Origin: Hymenobacter lucidus
GTDB taxonomy: Bacteria; Bacteroidota; Bacteroidia; Cytophagales; Hymenobacteraceae
Length of the DNA stretch: 64,000 nucleotides
Assembly: GCF_020447265.1 (NCBI RefSeq)
Contig: NZ_JAJADR010000003.1
Location: forward strand, 124,001-188,000
Direction: 5' to 3'
Shown here piece after piece: positions 34,208 through 42,654 of this stretch. The translations under genes and the position numbers were made by a program. The number at the start of each line of letters is the position of its first letter. Within the stretch, counting starts at the first letter, position 1. The notes under the pieces are model-generated. The model saw nothing but the letters and a program-made list of their open reading frames with translations, did not search any database and was not told the origin of the DNA.

Positions 34208-34365
34208 GCGTTTTGCCCGTGAGTAGTTTTGCCTAAAGCTCCCTACCAGCTCTAGAGGCCAGTTGCTGGGTAAGCGGCGCCAATATAGGTGAATATCGAT
34301 GCTCTACCCGCCGCCCGTTAGCACAGACAAGGTTACGCGCAAAGTAGGTTCTGAGGGCTCCAAGT

Positions 34366-34404
34366 GAAACGGCCCCGGTTGCGCACTGCATCCGGGGCCG
34401 TTTC
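34366..34404. terminator. Terminator of the sterol desaturase gene
   Basis: Perfect 13-nt arms GAAACGGCCCCGG (34366-34378) and CCGGGGCCGTTTC (34392-34404). It lies 26 bp after the sterol desaturase stop on the minus strand. Confidence 0.8.
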
Positions 34405-34429
34405 TATTTTAGTTTACTACAGTATGGTG

Positions 34430-35194
34430 TTAGCGCTTGTCGTAGACGTCTTTAAATCGAAGCATCTCCCATATCCTTCGCTCGTTATTGTTGGGAAAGC
34501 CACAATTAGGAGCAAAGTCGTCGGCCTCCTTAAAAGTTCCGAACATCCTGTCCCACCACGTTATATCGCCGTAATTGTATTTATGAACATCGAGCTGATG
34601 GTGGATAGAATGGTGTTCGGGCCTCTGCAAAAAGTAACCAAACCATTTAGGCGTTCTGATATTTGAGTGATAAAAATATTCTCCTGTAGCACCAAAAAAT
34701 GATGTCCAAGCTGCTGCTTCGGCAGTGGCCCCAAAAATAAAGAATAGAAAAAAGCTAGTAATAACCGAATCTGCTAGTATTTCAACAGGGTGCTTATAAA
34801 ATGAGGTCAATAGTTCTATTCTGGTTGGGCTATGATGGATTTGGTGAAAAACAACCCAAAACCCATTGGCGTGCCGTAAACGATGCCACCAGTAGAAAAC
34901 AAAGGTTCCAAAGAACCAGTAGGTCAATCCCTCGGTAATAGGGGTATGCCAATTACCCAATTGTACCAAGGAATATTGTCTAAAGTGTGTATTCCATGTC
35001 AAACCACCGATGCCAATAAGCGTGATTTGAACAATATTCATAAGCACAGCCCGAAGATACCATCCCTTCGTTTCAGGGAGTTCTCTGCCAGGAAATCGTC
35101 GTTCCAAAATAAAGAACATCAAAGTTGACAGAAAAATCAGGATCACCTGAATTCCTTGCGTTGCCAAAATTTTGCTAATATTTATCTCATTCAT
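34430..35194 (-). CDS. Sterol desaturase / fatty acid hydroxylase family protein
   Basis: A 254-residue integral-membrane di-iron enzyme. The eight-histidine signature is present: HRLRHANGF, FHQIHHSP, and EHHSIHHQLD with a further His in the first region. Hydrophobic helices are at about residues 8-28, 45-70, 85-105 and 140-165. It hydroxylates or desaturates a lipid chain or ring. The gene and its 5' region are distinctly AT-richer than the surroundings, which suggests horizontal acquisition. Substrate unknown; carotenoid, sterol-like and fatty-acid substrates all occur in the family. Confidence 0.9.
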   Translation of the reverse strand: MNEINISKILATQGIQVILIFLSTLMFFILERRFPGRELPETKGWYLRAVLMNIVQITLIGIGGLTWNTHFRQYSLVQLGNWHTPITEGLTYWFFGTFVFYWWHRLRHANGFWVVFHQIHHSPTRIELLTSFYKHPVEILADSVITSFFLFFIFGATAEAAAWTSFFGATGEYFYHSNIRTPKWFGYFLQRPEHHSIHHQLDVHKYNYGDITWWDRMFGTFKEADDFAPNCGFPNNNERRIWEMLRFKDVYDKR

Positions 35195-35316
35195 AGCAAA
35201 GGCGCTTACAGAGTATTAGGAATGCTTCTGAATAGTTCATGAAGTTATTACAAGCAAAAGAGTGCGAGCCAACTAATTAATAAAATTAATATATTAATTA
35301 TCGTCTCAACAGCTTG

Positions 35317-35916
35317 CTACGCTACATACATAGCACTCAAATAGTGGTCGTGGCCTGTTACGTAGAGCGGAATAGACGCCCAGGCGAACCCCTTGACTTT
35401 GGCTGATTCTTTGGCAGCTTTGAAAAGCTCCTGCAAGCGCAGCACAATCAGAACGGCGGCATCCTCCGCGGCCTTTTCGTGGGCTCTCTTTTCCCACTTT
35501 TCCGTGTCCATATAGTCTTCGTACACCGACTGAATTTCTTCCAGCCCGGTAATAGGCAGGCCCTCTACCGGAACGGCAAAATTGGAGTAATTATAGTCTG
35601 CCAGCCAATCGGTATCTGCCGATCCTTCGTCCCGGTCGAAGGCAAATACATCAACAAACCACAAGTCATAGTTGATGGTAAACCCGTTCATTTCCGCGTA
35701 CAGGGCTTGCACTGTTAACTCCTGAGAAGCCTTGGCATAGAAGGCATCCAAGTACGCTACCAAACTATCCGTCAGCTGCAGCAGGTTTTTCCCTAGCAAG
35801 CCGTGGAAATCCGCGACTTTCTGCTTTTGCACTACGTCTTCCACGAAGACAATAGCCGCCTCAAGTTTATCCTGGGTCACGAGTTTCTGTATTTTCTCGG
35901 CGTGTTTGTCGGTCAT
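35317..35916 (-). CDS. Hypothetical soluble protein
   Basis: A 199-residue acidic protein, no signal peptide with the ATG at 35916 (MTDKHAEKIQKL). The N-terminal third is helical (KLEAAIVFVEDVVQKQK), the middle is rich in Asp and aromatic residues (NYDLWFVDVFAFDRDEG) and the end has a VTGHDHYLSAM segment. No family recognised. Immunity-type or SMI1-like proteins look somewhat similar in composition, but no toxin gene is nearby, so no function is assigned. Confidence 0.65.
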   Translation of the reverse strand: MTDKHAEKIQKLVTQDKLEAAIVFVEDVVQKQKVADFHGLLGKNLLQLTDSLVAYLDAFYAKASQELTVQALYAEMNGFTINYDLWFVDVFAFDRDEGSADTDWLADYNYSNFAVPVEGLPITGLEEIQSVYEDYMDTEKWEKRAHEKAAEDAAVLIVLRLQELFKAAKESAKVKGFAWASIPLYVTGHDHYLSAMYVA

Positions 35917-36118
35917 GAGTATCGTTAGGCCGTGTGCGGTAGTGCTCCTTGCGTGTATTTGCTGGTGAAAGGTAGCCACAAGGCCTGAGCTTACTGCGGC
36001 TTGCCATACCACTACATCCATCAGGACTAAGAAAGCTCTGCAGCAGTATCTAAAACGGCTATACACTCCCAAAACCCCGCCCCTACCCATCACAGTTAAG
36101 GTGACTGTCGTGGCTGAG

Positions 36119-36775
36119 TTACACTTGCTCGGAAGCGACGCTGGCCACAGCCGGTTTTTTGCGACCTACAAACCGTATTACCGAGCCGTATCCATTATGG
36201 AATAACCCCTCCTTTAATTCGATTTCTTTCTCTTCTAATTCCAGCGGTTCATAGTTGCTGAAGTCCGCCCGTATTTCGTCAATCGAGAACAGCATATCCA
36301 CTTCTTTCGGACCACCTACTTTTTCGTTCTTCGCCAGATAGCGCAGGTGCTGTTTGCTAAATGCCTCGAATATAATTACCCCGCCAGGTCGCAGATAGTT
36401 ATCCAGGCTCTGGTGATAGAACGATTTGACATCGGCCGGAAAGTGAGCATAAATCAGGGCAATTGCATCAAACTGCTCGTTGCCAAACCCTAAAGTCTGT
36501 AACTCCCCCACCCGGTAGTCGATGGAAACCTGGTTGGCTTCAGCCAGCTGCAAGGCCTTATTGCGGCCTTCCACACTTATGTCAAAGGCCGAAACTACCC
36601 ACCCCAGCTTAGCGGCAAAAACAGCATTGCGCCCCTCGCCTTCCGCCGCGAAAAGTATTGCTCCGGGTGCCAACTGTTCCAGTTGTTCTTTTAAGTAGTT
36701 GTTGGGCTCTTTGCCATACGCAAACTCCTCGCCGCTATATCTCTCATCCCACCGCTTGGTCCATACATCCGTCAT
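36119..36775 (-). CDS. SAM-dependent methyltransferase, TehB-like
   Basis: A 218-residue class I methyltransferase. It starts [23 protein letters not shown], which is characteristic of the TehB/thiopurine-methyltransferase-like group. The SAM-binding glycine-rich loop is [14 protein letters not shown], then [15 protein letters not shown] (acidic residue for the ribose) and [15 protein letters not shown]. Targets in this group are tellurite, selenite, thiols or small molecules; none can be chosen from the sequence. ATG at 36775 matches the family start. Confidence 0.88.
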   Translation of the reverse strand: MTDVWTKRWDERYSGEEFAYGKEPNNYLKEQLEQLAPGAILFAAEGEGRNAVFAAKLGWVVSAFDISVEGRNKALQLAEANQVSIDYRVGELQTLGFGNEQFDAIALIYAHFPADVKSFYHQSLDNYLRPGGVIIFEAFSKQHLRYLAKNEKVGGPKEVDMLFSIDEIRADFSNYEPLELEEKEIELKEGLFHNGYGSVIRFVGRKKPAVASVASEQV

Positions 36776-36806
36776 GTCTTCACTTGATTTAGATTTCCGC
36801 AAGAAT

Positions 36807-36953
36807 TTAGCTTGCTACCATGTCCGTTGCTCGGTAGCCATCCAGCAGGATTTTGAGGTTGTCTACTACCGGTACAGCCCGCTCAAATGTAGCAGTAAGT
36901 CCAGAATCGGCTAAAGCTTCTGCCGGGCCTGGAGTTACCGCTACTACAGGCCG
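36807..36953 (-). other. Open frame continuing in phase past the ABC-F stop codon
   Basis: After the TAG of the ABC-F gene (36954-36956) the same frame stays open for 48 codons to a TAA at 36807-36809, with coding-like composition (segments AVTPGPAEALADSG and VVDNLKILLDGYRATD). It has no own ATG near the start and no recognised homologue. It could be a remnant of a degraded gene or an open frame by chance in GC-rich DNA. Confidence 0.3.
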
Positions 36954-38564
36954 CTATACCGGGCCAATATTACCCAGCTCGATGGTGCGCGCCACGCCAA
37001 TCTGCGCCAGGAAAACCAGGTCGTGGGAGACGACGATGAGCGTGCCCTGGTAGTCATTGAGGGCGGCGGTGAGAATGTCGATATTCTGGAGGTCGAGGTT
37101 GTTGGTGGGCTCGTCGAGGACGATAATATCGGGGGCCTGGCTGCCGATGGTGAGGCAACAGAGCATGAGGCGCATCTTTTCGCCCCCGCTCAGGGTGTGG
37201 CCGGGCTTGTCCCAATCGTCTTTGGAGAAGAGGAAGCGGTTGAGCCGGATTTTTATTTCGTGCTCCTGCAGGGCCGTGTGGTTGAAGCTCTGGGCCTGCT
37301 CATACACACTCAGCTGGTTGTCGATGAGAGAATATTCCTGGTCAACGTAGACCGTCTTGTTCGCGGCCCGCACGATGGTGCCGGTCGTTGGCTCCGCCGC
37401 CCCGAGCAGAAGCTTAATCAGGGTGGTTTTGCCCGCGCCGTTGTGGCCCTTTAGCGCAATTCGCTCCCCGCTGGTCAGCTGCAGGCTCAGGGGTTGGGGC
37501 CACAGCGGCTGCTCTGCGTAACCGTAGTTCACCGCCACCGCCGTAACCAGGATTTTGCCCATATGCAGGCCGGAATGGTCAAAACCGAACCGCATCTTGT
37601 CCACATCGGGCAGCTCCTGACGCAGCTCGTGCAGCTCCCGGGAAATAGCGCCCAACTTCTCGGCGTGCACGCCCTTGAGCCGGGAAGATGTTTTCTCGGC
37701 GTTGTTGCGCAGCGTGTTGAGCATAATGGTCGGTACGCCCGCCTTCTCCTGCTTTTTCCGGCCCCGGGCATCCAGCTTCTGCTGCCGCTCGGCGGTTTCG
37801 CGCTCTACTTCCTTGGCTTTGCGCAGGGCTTTTTCCTTGCTGCGCACGTCTTCGCTCAGAGCGTTGCTTTCGAGGTGCTTCTGCTCCTGGTAGAAGTCGA
37901 AGTTGCCGCCGTACACGGCCAGGCCGCGCCGGCTCAGCTCCACTACCGTATCGAGCAGGTTGAGCAGCGTCCGGTCGTGGCTCACAACGAGCAGCGTGGC
38001 GGAGCTTTGCTGGATAAAGTCGTAGAGCAGTTGCCGGCCGGCCGTATCGAGGTGGTTGCTGGGCTCATCGAGCAGGATAAGCGCGGGCTGGTGAATGGTA
38101 ATTCCGGCCAGAAACACCCGGGTTTTCTGCCCGCCACTTAGGGCCGCCAGCGGCTGCGTCAGGTCCAGGCCGGCTAAGCCCCAGTGGGCCAGGGCATCGG
38201 CGCACCTTTCTTCGATGGTCCAGTCGTCGTTGAGCACGGCCAGGTTGGCTTCGGTGACGGTGCCGGCCAGAATTTGGTGCAAGGCCGTGAGCTTATCGGC
38301 CACGCGCAGGGCCTGGGCAATGGTCAGGGCGTTGAACTGCCCGAAGATCTGGGGTACGTAGTACGGTGGCGCGTCGGGCCTGACCAGACCGGTGGCTGGC
38401 GGCAGTACGCCCGCTATAATCTGGAGCAGGGTCGATTTGCCGACGCCATTGTTGCCGATCAGGGCCAGCTTCTGGTGTTTGGTAACGCTAAGATTGAGGT
38501 TGTCGAGCAACACGTCCCCATTGGGATGCACGTAGCCCACGTTCTGGAGAACCAGCATAGCCAT
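36954..38564 (-). CDS. ABC-F family ATPase (ribosome-associated)
   Basis: A 536-residue soluble protein with two ABC ATPase cassettes and no membrane domain. Cassette 1 has Walker A GNNGVGKST and signature LSGGQKTR with LILLDEPSNHLD; cassette 2 has GHNGAGKTT, LSGGEKMR and IIVLDEPTNNLD. They are joined by a charged linker (about residues 245-310, EKALRKAKEVERE) that in ABC-F proteins enters the ribosomal exit site. Members act as translation factors (EttA, YbiT) or antibiotic-protection factors; nothing here shows resistance. A near-perfect promoter lies about 110 bp upstream, leaving a long leader that could hold an attenuator. Confidence 0.92.
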   Translation of the reverse strand: MAMLVLQNVGYVHPNGDVLLDNLNLSVTKHQKLALIGNNGVGKSTLLQIIAGVLPPATGLVRPDAPPYYVPQIFGQFNALTIAQALRVADKLTALHQILAGTVTEANLAVLNDDWTIEERCADALAHWGLAGLDLTQPLAALSGGQKTRVFLAGITIHQPALILLDEPSNHLDTAGRQLLYDFIQQSSATLLVVSHDRTLLNLLDTVVELSRRGLAVYGGNFDFYQEQKHLESNALSEDVRSKEKALRKAKEVERETAERQQKLDARGRKKQEKAGVPTIMLNTLRNNAEKTSSRLKGVHAEKLGAISRELHELRQELPDVDKMRFGFDHSGLHMGKILVTAVAVNYGYAEQPLWPQPLSLQLTSGERIALKGHNGAGKTTLIKLLLGAAEPTTGTIVRAANKTVYVDQEYSLIDNQLSVYEQAQSFNHTALQEHEIKIRLNRFLFSKDDWDKPGHTLSGGEKMRLMLCCLTIGSQAPDIIVLDEPTNNLDLQNIDILTAALNDYQGTLIVVSHDLVFLAQIGVARTIELGNIGPV

Positions 38565-38676
38565 TTCTTTCTTCCGGTGAATGAATAGGAACCGCGCCGC
38601 CGCACAGGACCGGGCGTTCCGTTTTTCCTTGAAAGAAATTGGCTATTACATCCAGTAGCGTCTATAAATACGGGGG

Positions 38677-38707
38677 CAAATTTACGGCAAAAGCCCGTTT
38701 AGTCAAA
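38677..38707 (-). promoter_or_regulatory. Consensus Bacteroidota promoter for the ABC-F gene
   Basis: On the minus strand TTTG (38704-38707), 19 bp, TAAATTTG (38677-38684): both elements and the spacing match the TTTG-N19-TAnnTTTG consensus. The predicted leader is about 105 nt, including a possible GGAAC/GTTCC stem. Confidence 0.6.
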
Positions 38708-38797
38708 GTAGCCGTACGACTGCAAAATCAGCCCCGACCTGAACAGCGCATAAATCAGCAAGGCCCTGGAATTACTACCGTACCAGCTTTGGGCAGC

Positions 38798-39385
38798 TTA
38801 GTGCATGCAGCCGATAAACATATTCGACTTAATCTTAAACACGTTTCGGCTGGCAGGGCGCAGCACGGCCAGGGCGCTGTCGGCCGCGGCTTCCTGCTCG
38901 TAAATACCGGTTACTAGGGCTATGGTCTGCTTGCCGGCCGCTGCCTGGTAGGCATCCAGGTACTCCAGACTGAGGCTATGGGCTGGAAACCGGCGCAGGA
39001 AATAGTCGCCGGCATACATTTCGTCGCTCGACGTATCGGGCAGGATTATCCGGTTTTTGGCGGTATCAAAATACCGGCCCATAGTGTCGATACCAATGGC
39101 AAATTGCTTGTTCAGGCCCATCATCTTGCGGTGCAGCGCCGCGTAGGAAGCACTGGTATCGGCTACTACCACGTAGTACGTTTCGTACTCGTCGTTGGCG
39201 CTGTCGGCCGGTGCTACCGGCTGCGCTGCTGCTGTTGCTGGAGCGTCAACCGTGGTTGCCGCATGCCTGCGGGCCGCTGTAGCTACCGGATGATTCTCGG
39301 CTTTACTGGTGGGTGAGGAAGTGGTATTTGGCTGGCAGGATGTTAGAGAATATAACCCGAGCAGAATGGCGGTGAGCTGTTTCAT
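38798..39385 (-). CDS. Lipoprotein with a possible SPOR-like domain
   Basis: A 195-residue lipoprotein: signal peptide MKQLTAILLGLYS with lipobox LTSC, then an Ala/Thr/Pro-rich linker (to about residue 65). The C-terminal domain has two similar halves starting YETYYVVVADTSASYAALHRK and KQTIALVTGIYEQEAAADSAL, which recall SPOR-type peptidoglycan-binding repeats (weak, by eye). Function unknown. Stands alone, antisense to nothing recognised. Confidence 0.7.
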   Translation of the reverse strand: MKQLTAILLGLYSLTSCQPNTTSSPTSKAENHPVATAARRHAATTVDAPATAAAQPVAPADSANDEYETYYVVVADTSASYAALHRKMMGLNKQFAIGIDTMGRYFDTAKNRIILPDTSSDEMYAGDYFLRRFPAHSLSLEYLDAYQAAAGKQTIALVTGIYEQEAAADSALAVLRPASRNVFKIKSNMFIGCMH

Positions 39386-39496
39386 AGTAGTTAGGGCGGG
39401 ACGTATTCTATTTGACGGAATAGTCTTAGGCGGCACAGTCGCAAAAAGGCAAACCACCGTCATGTGGCGGCGGCGCCTGTGTATGACGGGCTGCTA

Positions 39497-40009
39497 TTAG
39501 CACGGCTCCCAGAAGTCGAGTTGGGCCAGCTTGCCGCCTTCAAAGTAAAGCTGCACCTGCCCCTCACATTCCTTGCAGGGCGCTAGGATTACCATTTGGC
39601 CTTTTGGGGTTTTGGCGGCCGCTTTGGTGGCGGCCGGGTACACTTTCTGCACGTCGGCCAGAGTCGTTTTGCCCGACAGATTGATGCGGGGCGTTTTGTA
39701 GGAAAGCTTACCAGTCCGGAAATCCAGGCTCATCAGGTCAGCTTTGGTGTCGTAGATGTAAAACACCGTGTTGCCGTAGTGGTACACCTTCTGCACTTTG
39801 GCTTCGCTCTGCTCTTTGGTCAGGCCGCACTCGTATTCGGCATTCTTGATGAGCGTGGGCTTACCAAACTGCCGGAGCACCTGCTGCCGGGTGGAGAAAG
39901 TAGGCAGCGTGGCGTTTATCGACGACTTGGTGGGGTCCAGCACCGGCAGGTTGATCTGGCCAAAGGCGGCGGTAGAGCTAAGTAAAGAAAGGGCAACGAG
40001 TAAGCGCAT
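39497..40009 (-). CDS. Periplasmic protein of unknown function
   Basis: A 170-residue exported protein with signal peptide MRLLVALSLLSSTAAFGQ. The mature domain begins with a linker and TFSTRQQVLRQFGKPTLIKN, reminiscent of the SmpA/OmlA (BamE-like) repeat in which a helix is followed by FGKP. Four cysteines occur (YECGL, APCKECEG, EPC at the C-terminus). No function assigned. Confidence 0.72.
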   Translation of the reverse strand: MRLLVALSLLSSTAAFGQINLPVLDPTKSSINATLPTFSTRQQVLRQFGKPTLIKNAEYECGLTKEQSEAKVQKVYHYGNTVFYIYDTKADLMSLDFRTGKLSYKTPRINLSGKTTLADVQKVYPAATKAAAKTPKGQMVILAPCKECEGQVQLYFEGGKLAQLDFWEPC

Positions 40010-40092
40010 AGTGGGGCGGTAGAAATGAGGATGATAAAGGAAAGCTGGGGCAATATGCGAAGAAAACGATGCTTACGGCAGCTTCGGGAAAG

Positions 40093-40100
40093 TACCTTTG
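40093..40100 (+). promoter_or_regulatory. -7 element for the DUF481-like gene
   Basis: TACCTTTG, a full TAnnTTTG match, 34 bp before the preferred ATG at 40135. Confidence 0.45.
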
Positions 40101-40134
40101 CGGCCTAGCTATGTGCCACCTGTGCCCTGCCCGG

Positions 40135-40863
40135 ATGCTTTTTCGTCGTCTGCTCCTGCCCGTCTGCCTGATTCTGTGGGCTTTACCCGCCCGGGCCCAG
40201 AAGCCCGATACCACCATCATTCGCTACAGCGGACAGCTGGCGGGCCAGTATTCGGCCGGGGGCGTCAACCGGACGCTGTTTTCGACCACGCACTCTGCCA
40301 CGCTGCTGCGGGGGCTGCACTTCGGCGCGCCCGTGACGGGCAGCTTCCTGTTTGGCAAGCAGGAGCGGCTGCTTAAGGAACGCGAATGGCTGTTCAATGC
40401 CACGCCCTACTACTGGAAAGGGCGTTTCCGCTTCTACGGCATCGGGGGCTATGAGCGCAGCAACCTGCGCGGTATCAACAACCGGTTTCAGCTGGGCCTG
40501 GGACCGGGCTGGGCTTTCTACTCCGATTCGCTGGGGCGGGAAGTGGCCGTAAGCAACCTGTTGATTCGGGAGGCGACGTACTTCCAGGGCAGCACCGAGC
40601 GACTCGTGTCGCGCAGCTCTACGCGGCTGAAAGTGGTGTATTCCTACCGGGTATTTTCGCTCAACTCCACCACGCTCTACCAGCCGAATCTGGCGAAATT
40701 CGCCGACTACCGTGCTACCCAGCTTACCACGCTGGCGTTACGCTTCAGCACGCGCTTTGCCATAACGGGCACCTATTCCTACACCTTCGAAAGCCGTGTA
40801 CTGGAAGGCAAGCCCACCGACAATACCAACGTAACGTTGGGCGTAGCTTTTAGCACTAAGTAA
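40135..40863 (+). CDS. Exported DUF481-like outer-membrane beta-barrel protein
   Basis: A 242-residue protein with signal peptide MLFRRLLLPVCLILWALPARAQ followed by alternating amphipathic strands (GQLAGQYSAGGVNRTLFSTTH, FRFYGIGGYERSNLRG, LKVVYSYRVF, RFAITGTYSYTFESRVL). It resembles the DUF481 / salt-induced outer-membrane family, which forms a small barrel. ATG 40135 is preferred; ATGs at 40111 would add a few residues before the signal. Function unknown. Confidence 0.78.
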   Translation: MLFRRLLLPVCLILWALPARAQKPDTTIIRYSGQLAGQYSAGGVNRTLFSTTHSATLLRGLHFGAPVTGSFLFGKQERLLKEREWLFNATPYYWKGRFRFYGIGGYERSNLRGINNRFQLGLGPGWAFYSDSLGREVAVSNLLIREATYFQGSTERLVSRSSTRLKVVYSYRVFSLNSTTLYQPNLAKFADYRATQLTTLALRFSTRFAITGTYSYTFESRVLEGKPTDNTNVTLGVAFSTK

Positions 40864-40881
40864 GCAACACGTTTTGTCCTT

Positions 40882-40943
40882 ACAGTTGTTTATCCTGTCA
40901 TTGCGAGGACCCCGCGCGATGCAATGACAGGATAAACAACTGT
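40882..40943. repeat. Perfect 23-bp inverted repeat with TGTCATTGC ends
   Basis: Arms at 40882-40904 and 40921-40943 (ACAGTTGTTTATCCTGTCAT plus TGC and complement) with a 16-nt loop containing GAGGACCCCGCGCGAT. It lies between convergent genes and may terminate both, though no T run follows. The word TGTCATTGCGAGG is shared with the fold-back repeats at 29149 and 48294. Confidence 0.75.
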
Positions 40944-40950
40944 CCTTTCC

Positions 40951-41643
40951 CTACAGCGCCAGGCGCCGCAGCGTAGGCACGCCCTGCCAGCCGGCTACGG
41001 GCTTGCCGGTAGCGTCGTACACGCCCAGCTCGGCTTTATTCACATCCGGGCCCAGGCCCACCAGAATAGAAAAGTTGCGCGTGGGGGTTTCGCTCAGGTA
41101 CTCGGTGGCGCCATAGGCAGTCTGGCTTTCGGTATCTTCGGGCACTTCAGCGGCCAGATAAAACCCGGGGTTCAAGTCGGCCACGCCTTCCTCACGCACC
41201 TCCCCATTCTTGCCGCCTACGATTTCGGCCGCGAAGCGAATACTCGTGTAGTTGAGCCGCGTAAGAGTAAGCGTGACGGTTTGGGCGCCCTGGCGGCCGG
41301 AGTAGGTCACGGGCTTGCCAGCGGGCAAATCGGTGGGAAACTCCACGGGCTCCTGCTGGTCGAGCAGCAGTTGATTGCCGCGCAGCTTGTAGCCCGCACT
41401 GCCCGCCATTTCCCGCAAGCCCTTCAGAAACACCGGCGACACGCCAGCCGAATCCGTGCTTACTGCCGCAGTAGCCACCGAATCGGGGGCGGGCGGGGTG
41501 GCGGCCGCGCTATCAGAAGCAGCCAGGGGCTTTCCGGGTGAGGAGGTGGCCTGGTTATCGGCTTTTTTGGGGGAGCAGGCGGCCAGCACGCTTAGGATAC
41601 ACAGGGCGCTGAACACGCCCGACTTGCGGAAGGATGACGACAC
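40951..41643 (-). CDS. Lipoprotein of unknown function
   Basis: A 230-residue lipoprotein read from a GTG start (41643) that gives signal peptide SSSFRKSGVFSALCILSVL and lipobox LAAC. A Ser/Ala/Pro-rich linker runs to about residue 65, followed by a beta-rich domain (VTYSGRQGAQTVTLTLTRLNY, SIRFAAEIVGG, NFSILVGLGPDVNKAELGVYD). No known family recognised. No ATG offers an alternative with a signal peptide. Confidence 0.7.
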   Translation of the reverse strand: MSSSFRKSGVFSALCILSVLAACSPKKADNQATSSPGKPLAASDSAAATPPAPDSVATAAVSTDSAGVSPVFLKGLREMAGSAGYKLRGNQLLLDQQEPVEFPTDLPAGKPVTYSGRQGAQTVTLTLTRLNYTSIRFAAEIVGGKNGEVREEGVADLNPGFYLAAEVPEDTESQTAYGATEYLSETPTRNFSILVGLGPDVNKAELGVYDATGKPVAGWQGVPTLRRLAL

Positions 41644-41720
41644 GGAGCGGGTTGAATTAATAATGCAGGAAAGCAGCTAGGCAGCCGGCAAGGTCGCCAG
41701 ATGGCCTTTCGGGCCGCAAC

Positions 41721-42584
41721 TTACTCATCAAACAGCATCCCGAGGCGGCCCATACGGTAGTCCCGCATGGCTTCCATGATTTCGGTCTGGGTGTTCATCA
41801 CGTAGGGCCCCTGCCACACCAGCGGCTCGTGGTAGGGCTCCCCGGTGCAAAACAGAATGGTGGCAGCAGCTGTGGCCTCGACCTCGATGCGGCCGGCTTC
41901 CGGCTCAAACTCGACCAAAGTGCGCTCCTCAATGGCGCGGCCGTTGACCTGCACCGCGCCGTGCAGCACGTAGAAGAGCACGGTGCGCCCGGGCTCTACC
42001 TCAGTTTGTAGCGTACCGCCCGCCGTTAGCTCGATAGTCAGGGCCTGAATGCCGGTAATGGACTCCACCGGCCCTGTGGTGCCTTGCCAGCTGCCGGCTA
42101 CCACGCGCACCGTGCCACCACCATCGGGCAATGCCACTACCGGAATCTGAGTGGCGGCTACGCCCTGGTAGCGCGGCGGGGTGCGTTTGAGGCGAGCCGG
42201 CAGGTTTATCCAGAGCTGCACGTACTCAATGACGCCGCCCGCCTCGCGCAGCTCCCGGGAGATATTTTCGCTGTGCACGATGCCCAATCCGGCCGTCATC
42301 CACTGCACCCCTCCCGCCCCAATAACGCCGGTATTGCCCCGCGAATCATGGTGGCGCACGTCGCCGGCAAAAATGAAGGTGACGGTTTCAAAGCCCCGGT
42401 GCGGGTGGGGCACGAAGGGCAGGCCGCGGCCATGAGGCTCCAGCTCTTCGGGGCCGGTGTGGTGCAGCAGCAGAAACGGGTCGAGCTGCTCGATGAAGCG
42501 GCTGGGCAGCGGCTGGTAGGTCGTGAGGTGTTCCTGCTCGAGGCGCTCGGCCACGATGCGGCGGCGAATGGGTTTCAAGGACAT
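41721..42584 (-). CDS. Pirin family protein
   Basis: A 287-residue bicupin. The N-terminal cupin carries the metal-binding signature PHPHRGFETVTFIFAG, HHDSRGN and AGLGIVHSE (His, His, His, Glu), and the C-terminal pirin_C cupin is complete. Bacterial pirins include YhhW-like quercetinases and metabolic regulators; which applies is not visible. A full TAnnTTTG element ends only 6 bp before the ATG, so the transcript may have no leader. Confidence 0.92.
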   Translation of the reverse strand: MSLKPIRRRIVAERLEQEHLTTYQPLPSRFIEQLDPFLLLHHTGPEELEPHGRGLPFVPHPHRGFETVTFIFAGDVRHHDSRGNTGVIGAGGVQWMTAGLGIVHSENISRELREAGGVIEYVQLWINLPARLKRTPPRYQGVAATQIPVVALPDGGGTVRVVAGSWQGTTGPVESITGIQALTIELTAGGTLQTEVEPGRTVLFYVLHGAVQVNGRAIEERTLVEFEPEAGRIEVEATAAATILFCTGEPYHEPLVWQGPYVMNTQTEIMEAMRDYRMGRLGMLFDE

Positions 42585-42589
42585 GAGGA

Positions 42590-42597
42590 CAAAGGTA
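42590..42597 (-). promoter_or_regulatory. -7 element adjoining the pirin start codon
   Basis: TACCTTTG on the minus strand ends 5 bp before the A of the ATG at 42584. The expected transcript start is at or within a few bases of the ATG, suggesting leaderless or near-leaderless translation. Confidence 0.45.
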
Positions 42598-42654
42598 GCG
42601 TGGGACCTGGGCAGCCCGGGTTGAGGGGTGAGCCAAGTGAAAGCAGGAGGTGAG

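Noticed and set aside
35317-36775. Toxin-immunity or defence cassette
   Set aside because: The hypothetical protein has immunity-like composition, but no toxin, nuclease or phage gene is next to it, and the neighbour is an ordinary methyltransferase.
36954-38564. Antibiotic-resistance role for the ABC-F protein
   Set aside because: Length, linker and lack of resistance context fit a housekeeping translation factor at least as well; no resistance claim can be supported.
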